Shown here: positions 35,778-44,338 of the stretch, piece by piece
Numbering within the stretch: position 1 is the first letter of the stretch
Layout of the letters: each line of letters starts with the position of its first letter
NCBI RefSeq assembly: GCF_900106945.1
Contig: NZ_FNNE01000010.1
Coordinates: 124,001 to 188,000 of the forward strand
Origin: Marinobacter mobilis
GTDB taxonomy: Bacteria; Pseudomonadota; Gammaproteobacteria; Pseudomonadales; Oleiphilaceae
Reading direction: 5' to 3'
DNA: 64,000 nucleotides
Made by a program: the position numbers and the translations under genes
Notes under the pieces: model-generated
What the model was told of the DNA's origin: nothing
Database searches by the model: none
What the model saw: only the letters and a program-made list of their open reading frames with translations

Positions 35778-35800
35778 GCTTTCACCAATGTGGTGAAAGC
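35778..35800. promoter_or_regulatory. Perfect 9-bp inverted repeat, candidate operator of the dioxygenase gene
   Basis: GCTTTCACC and GGTGAAAGC are perfect complements around a 5-nt spacer. They lie between the divergent channel and dioxygenase genes, 47 bp before the dioxygenase ATG and just upstream of a TACTATTAT stretch that could serve as -10. Because the flanking genes diverge, a terminator is unlikely and an operator is the better reading. Confidence 0.5.
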
Positions 35801-35846
35801 GCCATGATTGGGTACTATTATCGGCCCACTATCCGGGAGAAACGCC

Positions 35847-36647
35847 ATGGCCACACCTCCGGCCCCAATCCTGTACCTGCCCCATGGCGGCGGCCCGCTG
35901 CCACTGCTGGCGGACCCCGGGCACCGGGCGATGACTGACTTCCTGCAGACCATCCCACAACGACTGGGTACCCCCGAGGCCATAGTGGTCATCAGCGCCC
36001 ACTGGGAAGCCCCCGTCGTCACTGTGACCAGTGGTGCACAGCCGGCATTGATTTACGACTATTACGGTTTTCCGCCGGAGAGCTACAGCATCGAATACCC
36101 GGCACCGGGCGCGCCAGCGCTGGCTGAGACCATCCTCAAGCACCTTGCAGCGGCTGGTATCGATGCGCAGGGCGATCGCGACCGCGGCTTTGACCATGGC
36201 CTGTTCATCCCGCTGAAACTGATGTACCCGGACGCCAGCATTCCCTGCCTGCAGATTGCCCTGCAGCAGGAGATGGATCCGGGTCAGCACCTGGCCATCG
36301 GTCAGGCTCTGGCGGCGTTGCGTGAGCGCAACATTCTGGTGGTTGGCTCTGGCCTGTCATTCCATAACATGCAGTTATTGCGAAGCGGCGATGACCGTTA
36401 CCGCGATGACGTCGATGCATTCCACCACTGGCTGATCGACACCTGCTGCCATCCGGAGCTGACCGCAGACACCCGCAATCAGCGGCTGCGCGACTGGGCC
36501 CAGGCCCCCGGAGCCCGCTTGTGCCACCCGCGGGAGGAACATCTGCTGCCACTGCACCTGTGTGCCGGAATGGCCGGTAACCAGCCCGCAGAAGTGGTTT
36601 TTGATGCACCGGTGATGGGCCATCGCGCCATCGCGCTGCTGTGGTAG
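35847..36647 (+). CDS. Class III extradiol ring-cleavage dioxygenase, DODA type
   Basis: The 266-residue protein belongs to the LigB/DODA fold. The iron or zinc ligands are in the N-terminal YLPHGGGP, SAHWE, and DHGLFIPLKLMYP; PREEHLLPLH near the C-terminus holds another conserved histidine. Such enzymes open catechol-type rings; E. coli YgiD acts on L-DOPA. The ATG at 35847 is preceded by GGGAG; the frame starts earlier but without a site. It is monocistronic, and a perfect palindrome at its promoter suggests inducible expression. Confidence 0.9.
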   Translation: MATPPAPILYLPHGGGPLPLLADPGHRAMTDFLQTIPQRLGTPEAIVVISAHWEAPVVTVTSGAQPALIYDYYGFPPESYSIEYPAPGAPALAETILKHLAAAGIDAQGDRDRGFDHGLFIPLKLMYPDASIPCLQIALQQEMDPGQHLAIGQALAALRERNILVVGSGLSFHNMQLLRSGDDRYRDDVDAFHHWLIDTCCHPELTADTRNQRLRDWAQAPGARLCHPREEHLLPLHLCAGMAGNQPAEVVFDAPVMGHRAIALLW

Positions 36648-36651
36648 AGGA

Positions 36652-37497
36652 TCATCCCCGCTCGCGTTCAAGCAAGGCTCTTTTGCGGGCAATGCCCCAA
36701 CGATAACCGGAAAGTCCGCCATCACTGCGCACCACCCGGTGGCAGGGAATCGCCACGGCCAGCCGGTTAGCGGCGCAGGCACCGGCCACCGCCCGCACTG
36801 CTGCCGGCGATCCGATACGGCGGGCGATATCACTGTAGCTGACGGTCTGTCCCGGAGGTATGGCACGCAGGGCCTGCCATACCCGCTGCTGAAAGGCCGT
36901 GCCACGAATATCCAGTGGCAACGTCAGCCCCAATTGCGGCTGCTCCACCAGCCCCACCACGGCCGCAATCTGTTGCTCAAATCCGCGATCCCCGCCGACC
37001 AGCTCCGCATTGCGGAACTGACCCTGTAGCTCCTCCACCAGCGCCTGAGGATCTTCGCCCAGGGCGATGGCACAGATACCGCGCTCGCTGCACGCCACCA
37101 GGATCGCCCCCAGTGAACACTGGCCCACCGCGAATCGGATGGTGTTGTTGCGCCCATGACGCTGGTAATCCTTCGGATTCATACCCAGTATCTCATTGGC
37201 TTCCCGATAAAAATGACTGCTGGAGGCATAACCGGCGGCGTAGGCCGCCTCGGTCACCGACAACGGCTGATGCAGCGTCTGGGCCAGCCGCTGGTGGCGA
37301 TGGCGGCGGGCATAGGCCGCCGGGCTGATCCCGGTCACGGCTTTGAACACCCGCTGCAAGTGATAACGACTCAGGCCGGCCTGAGCGGCCAGCTCTGCCA
37401 GTGTCGGCGCGGATTCCGCCTGCTCAATGCGGCGACAGAGCTCCGCGACCAGGGTCCGGTGACGCTGTTCACTGGTATTTACATCGCTGACCACCAC
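36652..37497 (-). CDS. AraC-type HTH fused to O6-methylguanine-DNA methyltransferase (Ada-like, no N-Ada domain)
   Basis: The 281-residue protein joins an AraC helix-turn-helix (about 15-112: LAELAAQAGLSRYHLQRVFK and GYASSSHFYREANEI) to a suicide methyltransferase domain (about 118-280) with acceptor C252 in PCHRV. It lacks the N-terminal zinc domain whose cysteine takes methyl groups from phosphotriesters and switches E. coli Ada into an activator. Repair of O6-methylguanine is therefore expected, but the usual induction switch is missing. It converges on the dioxygenase gene 4 bp away. Confidence 0.93.
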   Translation of the reverse strand: MVVSDVNTSEQRHRTLVAELCRRIEQAESAPTLAELAAQAGLSRYHLQRVFKAVTGISPAAYARRHRHQRLAQTLHQPLSVTEAAYAAGYASSSHFYREANEILGMNPKDYQRHGRNNTIRFAVGQCSLGAILVACSERGICAIALGEDPQALVEELQGQFRNAELVGGDRGFEQQIAAVVGLVEQPQLGLTLPLDIRGTAFQQRVWQALRAIPPGQTVSYSDIARRIGSPAAVRAVAGACAANRLAVAIPCHRVVRSDGGLSGYRWGIARKRALLERERG

Positions 37498-37639
37498 GTG
37501 TCACTCCTGATCCTCACGCCTGAACTCACTGTATCGCCATCTTCCGGGCAAAACATCCCCATTGTTGCGCCCCCCGGCAGGACCGGATTCATGGTAAATT
37601 GCGGGCTGATTCCGCCGTTGCCATTCCAAGGACAGCCCA

Positions 37640-38116
37640 ATGACCCCAGGCATCAACAGCGCCCGCAAGGCCAAGATTACGCACACCATTCACGAATACA
37701 GCCACGACCCCGCCAGTGAGTCCTACGGCACCGAGGCGGCGGAAAAAATGGGGGTGGACCCCAACCGGGTGTTCAAGACCCTGGTGGTAACGGTGGATGG
37801 CAGGGAGTTGGCGGTCGGCGTGGTTCCAGTCAGCGCAATGCTGAGTATGAAACGGATTGCCAAGGCCGCGGGCGCCAAAAAAGCGGCCATGGCCGATCCC
37901 GCTGAGGTCCAGCGCGCCACCGGTTATGTGCTCGGCGGTGTCAGTCCGCTGGGGCAGAAAAAGCGCTTGAAAACCTTCATCGATCAATCCGCCAGCCACT
38001 TCGACACTCTGTTTGTCAGTGCCGGTCGCCGGGGTCTGGAAATTGAACTGACCCCCGCGGACCTGCAAAAGCTCACCGGCGCCACGCTGGTCGCCCTGAC
38101 TCAGGATGACGGCTGA
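37640..38116 (+). CDS. ybaK: Cys-tRNA(Pro) deacylase YbaK
   Basis: The 158-residue protein is a full-length YbaK/ProX-type editing domain, which hydrolyses cysteine mischarged on tRNA-Pro. Typical segments are TEAAEKMGVDPNRVFKTLVV, the catalytic lysine region in that block, the GGVSPLGQKK loop and SAGRRGLEIELTPADL. AAGGA lies 8 nt before the ATG. It is monocistronic. Confidence 0.94.
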   Translation: MTPGINSARKAKITHTIHEYSHDPASESYGTEAAEKMGVDPNRVFKTLVVTVDGRELAVGVVPVSAMLSMKRIAKAAGAKKAAMADPAEVQRATGYVLGGVSPLGQKKRLKTFIDQSASHFDTLFVSAGRRGLEIELTPADLQKLTGATLVALTQDDG

Positions 38117-38160
38117 GCTGGCCGTTGAACACACCCCGTTCGGTATCGTAGGCGAGAATC

Positions 38161-38862
38161 TCAGGACGGGGAGCCGTTCAGCACCAGATCCATCCGCGCC
38201 AGGTAAGCCGCAAACACCGGGTGAGTCTCAGCGTGATGGCGAACCGGCGTCGCCAGCGGCACCCGCAACAGGTTGACCAGAAAGGCGTAGACCGTCGCAT
38301 CGTATTCGCTGGGCTGCGGCCCCACCGCAAACGGATTGCGCTCCAATGCCCAGGCCAGGGCGTCCAGATCAGCGGCAGCACGGGCATACACTTCCTCCTG
38401 CGGGCAGCGTCCCAGCCCTTGTCCCTTCAGGGCCGCCAGCACCCCGCGCCGGGCGACGCGAGGCAACAGGCTCTTCACCCCGGGGGGCAACGTCCGGAAA
38501 AACTCAACGCGGGTTTCCGGCCAGAAAGCGTCGTCCATCCAGCGCGAATAGAGCATGGCAAAGTACAGGCTTTGCTCACAGAGCTCACGCAACAGGTGTC
38601 CCGTTGCCCGCTGTTCATCACTCAACGGCGCTCCCGGTGGCGTTCCTCCCTTTTTCTCCAGGTGCTGCACAATCTCGCGGCTATCAGCAATGGTGCGACC
38701 GTCGTCGACAATGTAGGGCAGTTTGCCCCTGGGCGCCCTGAACGGAGGGGTCGGGCAGATCCGGTAATCAATCCCCGCCAGCCGGCAGTAGGTTTCAACC
38801 TTCAGACAGAAGGGACTGGCATTGACCTGCCAGGCATACGGAAACTGGTAGAGACTGATCAC
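38161..38862 (-). CDS. Glutathione S-transferase-like protein (Tom37/metaxin-type N-domain)
   Basis: The 233-residue protein has an N-terminal thioredoxin-like domain (QFPYAWQVNASPFCLKVETY) with the cis-Pro region KLPYIVDDG and IADSREIVQHL. An all-helical GST C-domain follows. The N-domain is of the metaxin/FAXC type rather than of classical GSTs. A GTG at 38862 is the start. Enzymatic activity is not certain for this subgroup. Confidence 0.82.
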   Translation of the reverse strand: MISLYQFPYAWQVNASPFCLKVETYCRLAGIDYRICPTPPFRAPRGKLPYIVDDGRTIADSREIVQHLEKKGGTPPGAPLSDEQRATGHLLRELCEQSLYFAMLYSRWMDDAFWPETRVEFFRTLPPGVKSLLPRVARRGVLAALKGQGLGRCPQEEVYARAAADLDALAWALERNPFAVGPQPSEYDATVYAFLVNLLRVPLATPVRHHAETHPVFAAYLARMDLVLNGSPS

Positions 38863-38891
38863 GGGTCTGACTCTCTGGCAAACAAGGGGTA

Positions 38892-40142
38892 TTACAGTGT
38901 ATCAGACCGGCCGGCTTCACGACGCCGGGCTTGCCACTCCTCCCGGGTCTGCGCGGCCTCGTCACCGGGTAACGAAGCAATGATAGTAAAGTATCCGGAA
39001 CTGTAGGGGTCCGCCATAACGGTCTCGCGGTCGTTGATTCTGACCACATGGACGCTCTGCACATTCTGGTGATCGAACGCCCGCCAGTACTGCTCATCTT
39101 TCAACAGACTGTAGCGGTGACCTTCCAGAGCGCGCATGACATCTGCCGTTCTGGTGCTGCCCGCCCGCTCAACCGCATCGCGATATTGGTAAACGATGCT
39201 GTAGGCCGAGGCCGCAGCCGAGGATGGGCGCATGTCATAATGCTCGGAGAAGGCGTCGACAAACGCCATCCCCCGGGCGTAGTCATGCTCGTAAGGCAGG
39301 TTCCAGACCCAGGGCACCGCGCCGACCACACCTTCAAGAATGGTCGGGCCGACTTCACGAGCCATGCCCAGCGTCAGGTTCGGTACCACCACCTGCATCT
39401 GCTGGGTCAGCCCCAGCTCATAGGCAAGATTCACCGCCCGCACCATGTCGTCACCAAACAGCACCAGCACCAGCACCTTGGCATCGCTGGCCTTGGCCTG
39501 TTCCAGGGCCGCCTGGAAATCACTGGTCAGAGCTCTGGGGAACGGCGTACGCACGCCCTGATGACGTTCGACATCGGAGGTATTGGAGAATCCCCGCAGC
39601 GACTCTTCCACCGACCACCCCCAGGTGTAGTCTGCAGTAATGTAGAAGTATTCCTCATTCGCGTGATTGGCATTGAGGTACTGACTCAGCACCCGCGCCG
39701 TCATCCACGCATTGTAGGGCTCACGGAACATGTGACGGTGCCCTTCGCTGCCGGTGGTGGCATTGGAATAGGTTAGGGTGCCAAAGTAGAGCCGATCCCG
39801 GTCCCTGGCGGCTTTGCCTGAGGCAATGGCAACCGCACTGGACACGCCGCCGAACACCATCTGTGCACCCTCGTTGTCGATGAGTTCTGCGGTATTCTCG
39901 GCGCCCTGGTCAGGCTCACCGCGACTGTTCCGAATCACCAACTCCAACGGACGACCCAGCACGCCGCCGGACCGGTTGATCTCCTCCACCGCCAGAAATG
40001 CCCCGAGTCGCTGCTGCAACCCCTGTTCCTTGTAGCGTCCGGATTGGGGATAGTTGAAGCCCAGCCTGAGTGATTCGGCGGCGGCGCCGGTATTGACTAG
40101 GGCAAGCAGACAGACAGACAAAAGCAGCGTTCTGAAACTCAT
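38892..40142 (-). CDS. Periplasmic substrate-binding protein (urea/amide/branched-chain amino acid type), orphan
   Basis: The 416-residue protein has a signal peptide (about 1-22) and a two-lobe type I binding fold. The start LRLGFNYPQSGRYKEQG, the block AVEEINRSGGVLGRPLELV and later YSIVYQYRDAVERAG are typical of the Leu/Ile/Val, urea and amide receptor group. No permease or ATPase genes are near. It may feed a distant ABC transporter or serve as a receptor for a sensor. Confidence 0.85.
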   Translation of the reverse strand: MSFRTLLLSVCLLALVNTGAAAESLRLGFNYPQSGRYKEQGLQQRLGAFLAVEEINRSGGVLGRPLELVIRNSRGEPDQGAENTAELIDNEGAQMVFGGVSSAVAIASGKAARDRDRLYFGTLTYSNATTGSEGHRHMFREPYNAWMTARVLSQYLNANHANEEYFYITADYTWGWSVEESLRGFSNTSDVERHQGVRTPFPRALTSDFQAALEQAKASDAKVLVLVLFGDDMVRAVNLAYELGLTQQMQVVVPNLTLGMAREVGPTILEGVVGAVPWVWNLPYEHDYARGMAFVDAFSEHYDMRPSSAAASAYSIVYQYRDAVERAGSTRTADVMRALEGHRYSLLKDEQYWRAFDHQNVQSVHVVRINDRETVMADPYSSGYFTIIASLPGDEAAQTREEWQARRREAGRSDTL

Positions 40143-40347
40143 GGTGACAGGTCTCCGGTTGGCAACAACGGCAGGCCCACCGTTCCTGCACCCCCTCGGT
40201 CGACCAGTGTTGTCTGTTTTATGGTTTTTTTCTTAAGCCGGTTAGTTTCAGCAGCCCTTGCCAAGGCAACAATGGGACTATGGTGGAAGGTTTGGTAACG
40301 GATTGTAAGTCCACACAAAGCTCTTGGCCGCGACACGACCTCAATCC

Positions 40348-40371
40348 CTCGAAGGCACGAGGTCATTCGAG
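40348..40371. promoter_or_regulatory. Weak inverted repeat in a gene-free stretch
   Basis: CTCGAA and TTCGAG are separated by 12 nt. They are the only structure I can point to in the 351 bp between the binding-protein and pseudouridine-synthase genes. The rest of the stretch shows no gene or clear terminator. Confidence 0.2.
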
Positions 40372-40493
40372 CGGTTCTTTACACCGTGTTCTATAGATTT
40401 TGTTTGCCATTCCATGTCAATGAGCACGAATCTCCCCACTTGCGCCTCAACTCGGCTTAAAATGGCCGGCTCACCATCCGACCGGCCGGAGCC

Positions 40494-41312
40494 ATGCGAA
40501 AGACTTTTGAACTCACCGTCACCGAACCCCAAACTGCCGCGGAAGCCCTGGCCGAACGCACCGGCCTGCCCAAGGGCAGGATCAAGGATGCCATGACTAA
40601 AGGCGCCTGCTGGTGGACTTACAAGGGGAAACAGTTGCGACTCAGAAGGGCAACCAAGGCGTTGCAGCCCGGTACCCGGATTGCCCTCTACTATGATGAC
40701 AAGGTCCTGGCACTGAAGCCCTTGCCCGCCGAGTGCCTGCTCGACAACAAACGTTACAGCATCTGGTACAAACCCCATGGCATGCTGGCCCAGGGGTCCC
40801 AATGGGGGGATCACTGCAGCCTGCTGCGCTGGGCCGAACAGAAAACCGGCCGTGACTGTTTTCTGTTACACCGGCTGGATGCCGATGCCGCCGGCCTGAT
40901 GGTCATTGCCCACGATCCCAAGGCTGCCGGAGAGCTGTCCCGGCTGTTCCAGGGTCGTACCATTCACAAGGTCTACCAGGCCCGGATCTCAGGACAACTT
41001 GTGGCGGACGATCGCCTGATCGACGCGCCTGTCGAGGGCAAAGCGGCGGTGAGCCGCGTCACCACCCTGCACCAGGCTGATGATCAAACCCTGGTTTCAG
41101 TCACAATAGAAACCGGGCGGAAACACCAGATCCGCCGCCACCTTGCCGGCATTGGCCACCCCATTGTGGGCGACCGACTGTATGGTCAGGCCGGCCCACA
41201 GCCACTGCAGCTGCTTGCCGTTGAACTGGAATTCCAGTGCCCATTAAGAAACCGGCCCGTCCACATAACGCTGCCGGAGCACCTGCAACTGACACCGCAA
41301 ACCGATCCCTGA
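40494..41312 (+). CDS. RluA-type RNA pseudouridine synthase
   Basis: The 272-residue protein carries the RluA/RluD-family active site HRLDADAAGL (catalytic Asp in RLD) near 124-133, the partner segments IWYKPHGMLAQGS and KVYQARISG, and the late ETGRKHQIRRHLAGIGHPIVGD motif. The N-terminal 70 residues are S4-like in size but divergent. The target (23S rRNA or tRNA) cannot be chosen from sequence. Confidence 0.93.
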   Translation: MRKTFELTVTEPQTAAEALAERTGLPKGRIKDAMTKGACWWTYKGKQLRLRRATKALQPGTRIALYYDDKVLALKPLPAECLLDNKRYSIWYKPHGMLAQGSQWGDHCSLLRWAEQKTGRDCFLLHRLDADAAGLMVIAHDPKAAGELSRLFQGRTIHKVYQARISGQLVADDRLIDAPVEGKAAVSRVTTLHQADDQTLVSVTIETGRKHQIRRHLAGIGHPIVGDRLYGQAGPQPLQLLAVELEFQCPLRNRPVHITLPEHLQLTPQTDP

Positions 41313-41357
41313 GCGGCCGCCTCGGCGGGCGCTCGCCAATTATGTCGACATTTAACA

Positions 41358-41382
41358 ATTTAGCATTTGTATCATTTAGCAT
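41358..41382. promoter_or_regulatory. Direct repeat upstream of the secreted pair
   Basis: ATTTAGCAT occurs twice (41358-41366 and 41374-41382), 16 bp apart, in an AT-rich island about 90 bp before the first gene. The island is the probable promoter region and the repeats may bind a regulator. Confidence 0.3.
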
Positions 41383-41468
41383 GATCCGCTAATTTCGCAG
41401 GCTCTTTTCCAGAACTCTGATTGGGCACTGCCGCTCAAGGGGTTCGTATAGCTCAGACGAGGTGGGCA

Positions 41469-42104
41469 ATGGGTGCATTACGTTTGATAGCGGGCGGGTT
41501 GGCCATGACCCTGACAGTAGTGGCCAGTGCTGATGAAGTGATCCTTGACGACCTTATTGTCCCGTTCAGCATGTGCGTGGGAAGCGACTGTGTCGACGGC
41601 GAAGACTTCGACTTCGACACTCTGCGACTGAAATCACCAACCCCGCAAATTCACTTCTGGGACACCAGCAATACCGCCAGTTTTCCTATAGAAGATTGGA
41701 GCATGGGCATCACCGATGGTGGTACCGCATCACGCACGTCGTTCTTTGTTCGCAGTGAAACGGCCAGTCAGGACGTACTGGTTATCTCACCGGACGGTGA
41801 TGTAGCCCTGGGCGCAGGTGCCGGGCTGGTCGAGGGCGCCGTATCGGTTGGTAATCTTGGCAACGAACGTCGTGTCAGTCACGTGGCCGATGCAATCGAC
41901 GACACCGACGCCGTTAACCTGCGCCAGTTTGAAGCCTTTCAGGCAACCGCCGAAGCGACAGCACAACAGGATATAGAGGCGCTGAACAATCGCCTGGATG
42001 GTTTTGAAGCCCGTATGACAGCGATGCTGGACCGTCTGGATCGTATCGCAGATAAAGTGGCGCAAACACAGGCCATCGATCAGGACGGTGACTCATGGCA
42101 CTGA
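41469..42104 (+). CDS. Secreted protein with YadA-like neck motif (first of a paralogous pair)
   Basis: About 211 residues. A signal peptide (about 1-21, VVASADE) is followed by a CVGSDCVDGEDF motif and a beta-type region. Then VSVGNLGNERRVSHVADAID-DTDAVNLRQ at about 135-165 matches the neck/stalk repeat of trimeric autotransporter adhesins. A C-terminal coiled coil (about 165-205) follows. There is no outer-membrane beta anchor. The ATG at 41469 follows GAGGTGGGC. Its last codons overlap the start of a paralogue. By analogy it may trimerise; its location after export is unknown. Confidence 0.75.
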   Translation: MGALRLIAGGLAMTLTVVASADEVILDDLIVPFSMCVGSDCVDGEDFDFDTLRLKSPTPQIHFWDTSNTASFPIEDWSMGITDGGTASRTSFFVRSETASQDVLVISPDGDVALGAGAGLVEGAVSVGNLGNERRVSHVADAIDDTDAVNLRQFEAFQATAEATAQQDIEALNNRLDGFEARMTAMLDRLDRIADKVAQTQAIDQDGDSWH

Positions 42105-42937
42105 CACGCCTTCTTGCGGCGGCGGTGGGGCTGGTGCTTGGCGCCACGGTTTCCGCTGACGTGATCAAGACCGACAACCTGGTGGTGCAGGGTAACCAGT
42201 GCCTTGGCACCGATTGCGTATCCGGCGAGACCTTCACCGACCACAGCTTCGTTCTCAAGGAAAACAACGATCGCATCCGCTGGCTGGACACCTCCGCCAC
42301 CACGGAGGCTGTCCGCCGGAACCTGGAAGGTGGTTACCTTGACAGTGAGCTGGGCAATTCCTGGCGCGTTGAAGCCAATGAATCGTCCAACGGTGGTGAT
42401 AACCGGTTCTATATACAGCTTTATGGCACCGACAAAGCTGCGGTGATCAGCGACGGCACCGCGCCGGACTACGACTGCAGTGACCCGTTTAACCCCGTCG
42501 TCAACGGAACCATCCCGGCCGGACAGCCCGCGGAGACCATGAACTGCCAACCCCTTGTCGATTACGCCCGGCTTACCAGCGTCGAACTGTCCAGTTCCGC
42601 CAACGGAGGCGTGGCCATAGGTGGTGACAGTGAGCTGACAAATGGTGAGGTCAGCGTCGGCAACGACAGTGCCTTGCGTCGTCTGACTCAGGTCGCCAGT
42701 GCCATCGCCCAGACCGATGTGGTCATCAAGTCCCAGATGGAAGCCAGCCTGATCAGCGAGCAACTGGCCAGTGCCGATGACATCGAGGCGATGCTTGATG
42801 ACATTGAGTCCCAGATCATCGCGCTCGAACTGCAAGTATTTGGCGCACCAAACGGTGGCAACGGCGGCGGTGGCGCCGGCCATTGGCTGCTGTTCGGGTT
42901 GCTGTCACTGCTGTGGCTTCGTAGCCGTCGCCGCTAA
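42095..42937 (+). CDS. Secreted protein with YadA-like neck and GlyGly-CTERM-like tail (second of pair)
   Basis: The 280-residue paralogue of the preceding protein has a signal peptide (about 1-21) and the same CLGTDCVSGETF motif. A longer beta-type region and a decayed neck, VSVGNDSALRRLTQVASAIAQTD (about 188-210), follow, then a coiled coil. It ends with a Gly-rich spacer, a hydrophobic stretch HWLLFGLLSLLWL and SRRRR-type basic end, which is the layout of GlyGly-CTERM sorting signals cleaved by rhombosortase. The two genes overlap by 10 nt (ATGGCACTGA), so a common complex is likely. No rhombosortase gene is in the window. Confidence 0.78.
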   Translation: MALTRLLAAAVGLVLGATVSADVIKTDNLVVQGNQCLGTDCVSGETFTDHSFVLKENNDRIRWLDTSATTEAVRRNLEGGYLDSELGNSWRVEANESSNGGDNRFYIQLYGTDKAAVISDGTAPDYDCSDPFNPVVNGTIPAGQPAETMNCQPLVDYARLTSVELSSSANGGVAIGGDSELTNGEVSVGNDSALRRLTQVASAIAQTDVVIKSQMEASLISEQLASADDIEAMLDDIESQIIALELQVFGAPNGGNGGGGAGHWLLFGLLSLLWLRSRRR

Positions 42938-43102
42938 GCCCTTCCTTCAGGCCGGTGCACCACTGCCTGCGCATGGGCCCAACACCAGGTTTCCACAATC
43001 CGATATACTGTTGCGCCCACAGTCCGGAACCCCGGACCGTGGGCCAGTCAACACCGGAGTGACGAACAAACCGGGCAACGGGCCATTCTTCAGGAGCGCG
43101 CA

Positions 43103-44338
43103 ATGAGCGATACCATCACCAATACCTTTCTCCATGATCTTCCCAGCGCCGACGGCTACTTTGGCGAATACGGCGGCAGTTTTATTCCAGATCAGCTCAA
43201 GGCGGTGATGGATGAAATCACCCAGGCTTACCTCGATATTCGCGAAGACCCGGAGTTTCGCCGCGAGCTGGCAGAACTCTACAGCCATTATGTTGGCCGC
43301 CCCAGCCCGGTGTTCCATGCCAGGAACCTCAGTCGCAAATGTGGCGCCGAGATTTTCCTGAAACGGGAAGACCTGAACCATACCGGCGCCCACAAGATCA
43401 ACCATTGCCTCGGTGAAGCCCTGTTGGCCAAGAAGATGGGCAAGAAGAAGCTCATTGCCGAAACCGGGGCAGGCCAGCACGGCGTAGCTTTAGCGACCGC
43501 CGCCGCACTGGTCGGCCTTGAGTGCGATATTTATATGGGCGAAGTGGATATCCGCAAGGAGCACCCGAACGTCGTCCGTATGGCAATCCTTGGCGCCCGG
43601 GTGATTCCCGCCACTCATGGCCGTAAGACCCTGAAAGAAGCTGTCGATGCGGCCTTTGAAGCCTATCTCGAGGACCCCATCAACCAGCTCTACGCCATCG
43701 GTTCGGTCGTCGGACCACACCCGTTCCCGATGATGGTGCGGGATTTCCAGTCCATTGTCGGCAACGAGGCCCGGGCACAGATGCTGACCCAGACCGGCCA
43801 GCTGCCGGACAACGTGGTGGCCTGTGTTGGCGGCGGTTCCAATGCCGTGGGCATCTTCTCCGCGTTCCTTGAAGACCAGGACGTAAAACTCTGGGGCGTT
43901 GAACCCGCGGGACGTGATCTTGAGACCGACGGCGAACACGCGGCCACCATGACCAAGGGCGAGCCCGGCATCATGCACGGTTTCAAGTCCTACATGCTGA
44001 AGGACGCTGAAGGAGAACCGCAAGAGGTCTATTCCGTGGCCAGTGGCCTGGACTACCCCTCAGTGGGCCCCCAGCACAGTTTCCTCAAGGACAGCGGCCG
44101 GGTCACTTACGACACCATCAACGACCAGGAAGCCATCGAAGCGTTCTTTGAACTGTCCCGCTCCGAAGGCATCATCCCGGCCATCGAATCCTCACATGCC
44201 GTCGCCTACGCCCTCAAACTGGCCAAGACGCATCCCGGCGAGAGCATCCTGGTAAACCTGTCCGGGCGTGGCGACAAGGACATCGACTTCGTGGTTGAAC
44301 ACTATGGCGACGCCTTCGGTGTGCACCTCGCCAACTAG
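43103..44338 (+). CDS. trpB: Tryptophan synthase beta chain (TrpB), isolated from other trp genes
   Basis: The 411-residue PLP enzyme condenses indole with serine. It has the PLP lysine K98 in HKINH, catalytic E120 in AETGAGQHG, the phosphate-binding GGGSNA loop and the SGRGDKDI end. The start [14 protein letters not shown] differs from the usual FGxFGGxYVPETL of main gammaproteobacterial TrpB. No trpA or trpF lies beside it; metE is convergent with a 4-nt overlap. It may be the only trpB or an extra copy working without TrpA. AGGAGCG precedes the ATG. Confidence 0.93.
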   Translation: MSDTITNTFLHDLPSADGYFGEYGGSFIPDQLKAVMDEITQAYLDIREDPEFRRELAELYSHYVGRPSPVFHARNLSRKCGAEIFLKREDLNHTGAHKINHCLGEALLAKKMGKKKLIAETGAGQHGVALATAAALVGLECDIYMGEVDIRKEHPNVVRMAILGARVIPATHGRKTLKEAVDAAFEAYLEDPINQLYAIGSVVGPHPFPMMVRDFQSIVGNEARAQMLTQTGQLPDNVVACVGGGSNAVGIFSAFLEDQDVKLWGVEPAGRDLETDGEHAATMTKGEPGIMHGFKSYMLKDAEGEPQEVYSVASGLDYPSVGPQHSFLKDSGRVTYDTINDQEAIEAFFELSRSEGIIPAIESSHAVAYALKLAKTHPGESILVNLSGRGDKDIDFVVEHYGDAFGVHLAN

